DNA of 24,624 nucleotides from an uncultured Eubacteriales bacterium. Lineage in GTDB: Bacteria; Bacillota; Clostridia; Christensenellales; Aristaeellaceae. The position numbers and the translations under genes are program-made. Below the pieces are notes generated by a model. The model ran no database searches. It saw nothing but the letters and a program-made list of their open reading frames with translations, and was not told the DNA's origin. Position 1 is the stretch's first letter. The number at the start of each line of letters is the position of its first letter. The stretch is from positions 1-24,624 of the forward strand of contig USCR01000018.1 of NCBI GenBank assembly GCA_900553295.1, read 5' to 3'. Below are positions 21,317 to 24,624 of the stretch, one piece after another.

Positions 21317-24184
21317 ATGAAAAAGGTAAAAAAATTGCTTTTGCTTCCCCTTGCGCTTCTCCTGTGCCTGCTCTTTCTCTGGCTCTATCCAAGACAACCC
21401 GCGCCTCCCGGCGAAGAACTGCTCACCAACGGCAGCTTTGCGGATGTGACGGAAGCCGGCATGCCCTCTGCCTGGTACACGGAGGCGTATACGAGCTCTG
21501 CCGGTTATACGGACTTTGCCCTGGTGCAGGAGGACGATGGACGGCAGGCACTTTTCATCGTCAATCATTTACCCAATGACGCGCGCTTTGCCCAGGAAGT
21601 GGCGGTGGAGCCGGACAGTCTGTACTGCCTCTCCGGCTGGATTCGCGCCCAGGCGGAGGGCGGAAGAGGCGCAAACCTTTCCATTGCAGATGTATATACC
21701 TTCTCCACCGGCGTATATGACACACAGGGACAATGGCAGCTGGTGGAGCTGTATGGGCGCACCGGCCCCGATCAGCATGCACTCACGGTGTTTGCGCGGC
21801 TGGGCGGGTATTCCGGGGAATCCCAGGGGGAAGCCTGGTTTGCCGGTCTGTCCCTGAAGCAAGTGACCGCAGTTCCCGCAGGCGCCGAGACCGCGCTGTT
21901 CTATCAACCGGACCTGAACGTTTCCCAGGGTGCAGTGAGCTTCGACCTGCGTCATGGATTGCTGGCACTGCTGGTGCTGATGTATCTTGGGCTGGCGGGC
22001 AGCTGCTTCCGGGCCAGAAGCCTGCTGGGATTGACGCTGTTGTCCTTGGGGATGGCGGCGGTGTGCATGTTTTTCCAGGGTGCGGGCGCAGGGGATGCGG
22101 CGGAAGTGCTGTATCAAAGGGATGCCTCCATGCCCTATGTGCCTTATGTGGCGTATGGATTGCTGCTGGCCACGCTCCTTGCCACGCTGCTGCTTGCCTA
22201 TGACCTGGCGCGAAAGGGCGAAGCGATTCCGCTTCTTAGCGGCCGAAAGCCCGAAGCTGCGCCCGTGGAGCTTTTCCTGGGAGATGAACGGGTGAATCAC
22301 CGGCGCGCTCGCCGGATCGACGGCAAGGATGTGGCGCTGATGCTGGGCATTACGGCGCTGTATGCCCTGGTGGCGTATCATCATTTAGGTTCTACGGTGT
22401 CCCCACAGACCTCCTTTACCTTTACCCAGGCCGGGGAGCAGGTGGTTTTTGACCTGGGCGCGCCTCAGGAGGACTTCCGCCTGCTGTATATGGGCGGCGT
22501 CCATCAAAGCAGCAGAAGTTTCACGGTGCAGCTCTCCGCGGACGGGGAAATCTGGGGTACGCCTGTGACCTGCTCCATGGACCCCGGTTCCCTGTTTCAG
22601 TGGCATGAGGTAAGCGGAGCTGGCACATGCAGCGGGCGCTATGTGCGTCTGACGGCTATCGCCCCTGGGCTTACGCTCTTGGAAACCATTTTCCGGGATG
22701 AGGATGGTACGCCGTTGCCGGTCACGGTGACGGACTCCGCAGGGCGGGACGCCTCCGCGCTGGTGGATGAGCCGGACACGCTGGTGGGAGAACCCAGCTG
22801 GTATAACGGCATGTATTTTGACGAGATCTATCACGCCCGCACGGCGTATGAGCATTTGCACGGTATGCAGCCCTATGAAGTCACCCATCCGCCCCTGGGC
22901 AAGGTGCTGATGAGCTGGGCCATTGCCGCGCTGGGTATGACGCCCTTCGGCTGGCGCTTTGCGGGAGCCACCTGCGGCGTCCTCATGCTGCCGGGCATGT
23001 ATCTAGTGGGCAGGCTGCTCTTTGCCCAGCGGCGGTATGCCATACTCACCTGCCTGTGTCTGGCCCTGGACACCCTGCATTTGACCCAGACGCGCATTGC
23101 CACCATTGACAGCTTCGTGGTGCTGTTCATCATCTGGGCGGTGTACTTTATGCTGCGATGGTTCTATGTGGATTTCTTTGGGCAGAGCCTTGGCCGCACG
23201 CTGGTTCCGTTGGGGCTGTCCGGGCTCTGTATGGGACTGGCCGTCGCCAGCAAGTGGACGGGCTGCTTTGCGGGAGTGGGGCTGGCGGCGGTTTTCTTCC
23301 TGGGCATTTGGCGGAGATGGCGGGCCGTCCGGGAGGCGGCGGCCCTGGCGCCCTCCCGGCAGGACGGCCTGGCCGCTGCGGCGGCGGAAAACGGGTACAA
23401 GCGCCTTTGGATCACCTTGGCCAGCTGCGTAATCTTTTTCGTGCTGATCCCCGCAGTGATTTACTGGTGCTCCTATATTCCCTACTTTGCACCTAGCGGC
23501 GGCGTCACCCTGGAACGCATTGTACAAGCGGCGGAGAACATGCTCTCCTATCACGGGGAACCGGGGCGAGGCATGGATCATCCCTATTATGCGCCCTGGT
23601 ATCGCTGGCCGTTTTCGGAAATTCCCATGTACTATGCCATGGATCACAATCCCCCGGCAGGCTATGCCTACGCCATCTGGGCCTTTGGCAACTACGCGGT
23701 ATGGTGGACAGGCTTTGCGGCGCTGCTTGCGGTGCTTTACGCCTGGGGCAAGCATCAGGCGCTGCCTGTGCTGTGCCGGGGATACCGGGAGCAGATTTTT
23801 CCCCTTGCGCCGCAGGGCGAGCGGGATGTGCGCCCGGCCCTGCTGCTGATTTCCTTCAGCGCGCAGTTCCTGCCCTGGATGCTGGTGCCCCGGGGAACCT
23901 ATATCTACCACTATTTTCCCAGCGTGCCGTTTATCATTCTGTGCACGGCTTACGCTTTGGAGCAGCTAAGCAACTGGTATGCGGCGGCAGCCGCACGCCG
24001 GGCTGCGCCGGGCATGGCGATGCTGGCACAAAGGCGAGCTGACCGCTTGAGCCTGGCTGTCTGGGGCGTGTATCTTCTGGTGGTTGCCGTCCTGTTTGTG
24101 GCCTTTTATCCTTTTGCCAGCGGCATGCTAACGCCGACCTCCTGGCTGAACGCCGTCAACTGGTTTGGAAACCTGTATTACTGA
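21317..24184 (+). CDS. PMT-type, lipid-carrier-dependent glycosyltransferase with carbohydrate-binding modules
   Basis: 955 residues, about twice a usual bacterial protein O-mannosyltransferase. It has an N-terminal membrane helix (LLLLPLALLLCLLFLWLY). Residues ~32-190 form a jelly-roll, CBM4/9-like domain (EELLTNGSFADV ... GEAWFAGLSLKQV). After several helices, ~365-490 is a discoidin-like domain (FTVQLSADGEIWG, RYVRLTAI). The PMT/GT39 core has the catalytic-type Asp502-Glu503 (MYFDEIYHARTAYE), THPPLGK with His524, RIATIDSFVVLFIIW, ASKWTG and a C-terminal FLPWMLVPRGTYIYHYFPSV. It should move a sugar from a polyprenyl-phosphate donor to an extracytoplasmic acceptor. ATG 21317 is chosen because AGAAAGG precedes it and the membrane helix follows; the upstream open frame overlaps the promoter. 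Confidence 0.9.
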   Translation: MKKVKKLLLLPLALLLCLLFLWLYPRQPAPPGEELLTNGSFADVTEAGMPSAWYTEAYTSSAGYTDFALVQEDDGRQALFIVNHLPNDARFAQEVAVEPDSLYCLSGWIRAQAEGGRGANLSIADVYTFSTGVYDTQGQWQLVELYGRTGPDQHALTVFARLGGYSGESQGEAWFAGLSLKQVTAVPAGAETALFYQPDLNVSQGAVSFDLRHGLLALLVLMYLGLAGSCFRARSLLGLTLLSLGMAAVCMFFQGAGAGDAAEVLYQRDASMPYVPYVAYGLLLATLLATLLLAYDLARKGEAIPLLSGRKPEAAPVELFLGDERVNHRRARRIDGKDVALMLGITALYALVAYHHLGSTVSPQTSFTFTQAGEQVVFDLGAPQEDFRLLYMGGVHQSSRSFTVQLSADGEIWGTPVTCSMDPGSLFQWHEVSGAGTCSGRYVRLTAIAPGLTLLETIFRDEDGTPLPVTVTDSAGRDASALVDEPDTLVGEPSWYNGMYFDEIYHARTAYEHLHGMQPYEVTHPPLGKVLMSWAIAALGMTPFGWRFAGATCGVLMLPGMYLVGRLLFAQRRYAILTCLCLALDTLHLTQTRIATIDSFVVLFIIWAVYFMLRWFYVDFFGQSLGRTLVPLGLSGLCMGLAVASKWTGCFAGVGLAAVFFLGIWRRWRAVREAAALAPSRQDGLAAAAAENGYKRLWITLASCVIFFVLIPAVIYWCSYIPYFAPSGGVTLERIVQAAENMLSYHGEPGRGMDHPYYAPWYRWPFSEIPMYYAMDHNPPAGYAYAIWAFGNYAVWWTGFAALLAVLYAWGKHQALPVLCRGYREQIFPLAPQGERDVRPALLLISFSAQFLPWMLVPRGTYIYHYFPSVPFIILCTAYALEQLSNWYAAAAARRAAPGMAMLAQRRADRLSLAVWGVYLLVVAVLFVAFYPFASGMLTPTSWLNAVNWFGNLYY

Positions 24185-24398
24185 AAGCATCGGCTGTGGG
24201 ACACGAGTCTGGCTATGGCAACCATGGGAAAAAAGAGTTGTGGCTAAGTGATGGGTACCCCAGCAGGACAACCGGATTAATGGTAACCGCTTGCTTCTGC
24301 CAGAAGTTTTCTAAGCAGATTTGATTATGGAATTTAGTTCAGGATATCGCCAAATTTCTAATTTGTCTACCCAAATGAACGCAAAAGGAGACATCTCC

Positions 24399-24624
24399 AT
24401 AAAAAGAAGTATTCGGCTCTTTGCCATAGCACTCAATGCCCTGCTGTGCGTTTCTGCTGTTTCTGTTGCTCTCGCCTGCAGTTATACTCCCAGAAATAAT
24501 CATCTGTATGCGTCTACGCGAGCGCAGCTTGAAAACTCTTCTGGCGAACTCGAATAGACATACTGGACTGAGTCCTATGGTGATGATGTTGCATATTGTA
24601 TTGAGCCGGGAATTTCGCTCAAGG
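24399..24624 (+). pseudogene. Secreted/surface protein gene, apparently inactivated (runs off the window)
   Basis: A good ribosome site (AAAAGGAG, 24383-24390) is followed at normal distance by ATA (24399-24401) where ATG would be expected. Next comes a classic signal peptide (KRSIRLFAIALNALLCVSAV, SVALACS). The frame reaches a TAG at 24555-24557 but then continues, still coding-like, to the window edge (TYWTESYGDDVAYCIEPGIS). The AYCIEPG segment is reminiscent of thioester-domain surface adhesins of Gram-positive bacteria; this resemblance is weak evidence. An upstream in-frame ATG (24375) exists without a ribosome site. Two point changes would restore a normal gene, so recent inactivation or sequence error is likely. 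Confidence 0.55.

Noticed and set aside
21569..22384. Long minus-strand frames opposite the glycosyltransferase (also 23003-23911)
   Set aside because: They are antisense shadows of a gene with clear domain motifs in the sense direction.
1..24624. CRISPR array, tRNA or rRNA genes
   Set aside because: No regularly spaced direct repeats, cloverleaf with a GTTCGA-type arm, or conserved rRNA segments were seen.

Overview
The window looks like a chromosomal segment from a Gram-positive gut-type Clostridia bacterium. The signs are moderately high GC, strong AGGAGG ribosome binding sites, an MglBAC sugar importer, YesM/YesN-type two-component genes and an IclR-controlled KDG pathway. This placement comes from gene content only; no rRNA or tRNA gene is visible to refine it.

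Bases 1-2508 hold the end of a ketodeoxygluconate (KDG) operon: the C-terminal half of an IclR regulator, a KDPG aldolase fused to a VOC (glyoxalase-fold) domain, and KDG kinase, closed by a hairpin. Bases 2578-3947 are a free-standing glyA unit with its own promoter and terminator.

Bases 4007-14016 form a divergent sugar sensing and import locus. On the minus strand, behind a good promoter at 9352-9380, lie a YesN-type response regulator (broken by a one-base frameshift near 8642), a YesM-type histidine kinase, a membrane-anchored binding-protein-like protein and a secreted MglB-like galactose/glucose-binding protein. On the plus strand lie the importer genes mglB, mglA and mglC (with an unusual 200-residue N-terminal extension) and a 63-residue single-pass membrane protein. 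The simplest reading is that the binding proteins and kinase sense a hexose outside the cell and the regulator drives the importer. The C. beijerinckii XylFII-LytS-YesN xylose system is a precedent. A ribokinase-like gene (14197-15096) converges on the importer operon and shares a bidirectional terminator with it.

Bases 15519-16816 are an IS3-family element (orfA/orfB, 14-bp identical ends). It has inserted at the very 3' end of a sigma-70-type gene (16788-17333), which sits just downstream of a decayed XRE-type regulator gene. The next ~490 bases are AT-rich and carry no intact gene. This stretch looks like acquired, decaying DNA.

Bases 18104-24184 encode three envelope proteins: a secreted PepSY-like protein, a propeller-like plus solute-binding-like secreted protein, and a 955-residue PMT-type glycosyltransferase carrying carbohydrate-binding-like and discoidin-like modules. 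The window ends in a surface-protein gene that appears dead, with an ATA where the start should be and an in-frame TAG.

Several genes carry single-base lesions (regulator frameshift, mglB start, XRE remnant, last gene). Either the region is decaying or the assembly has base errors; read mapping would separate the two.
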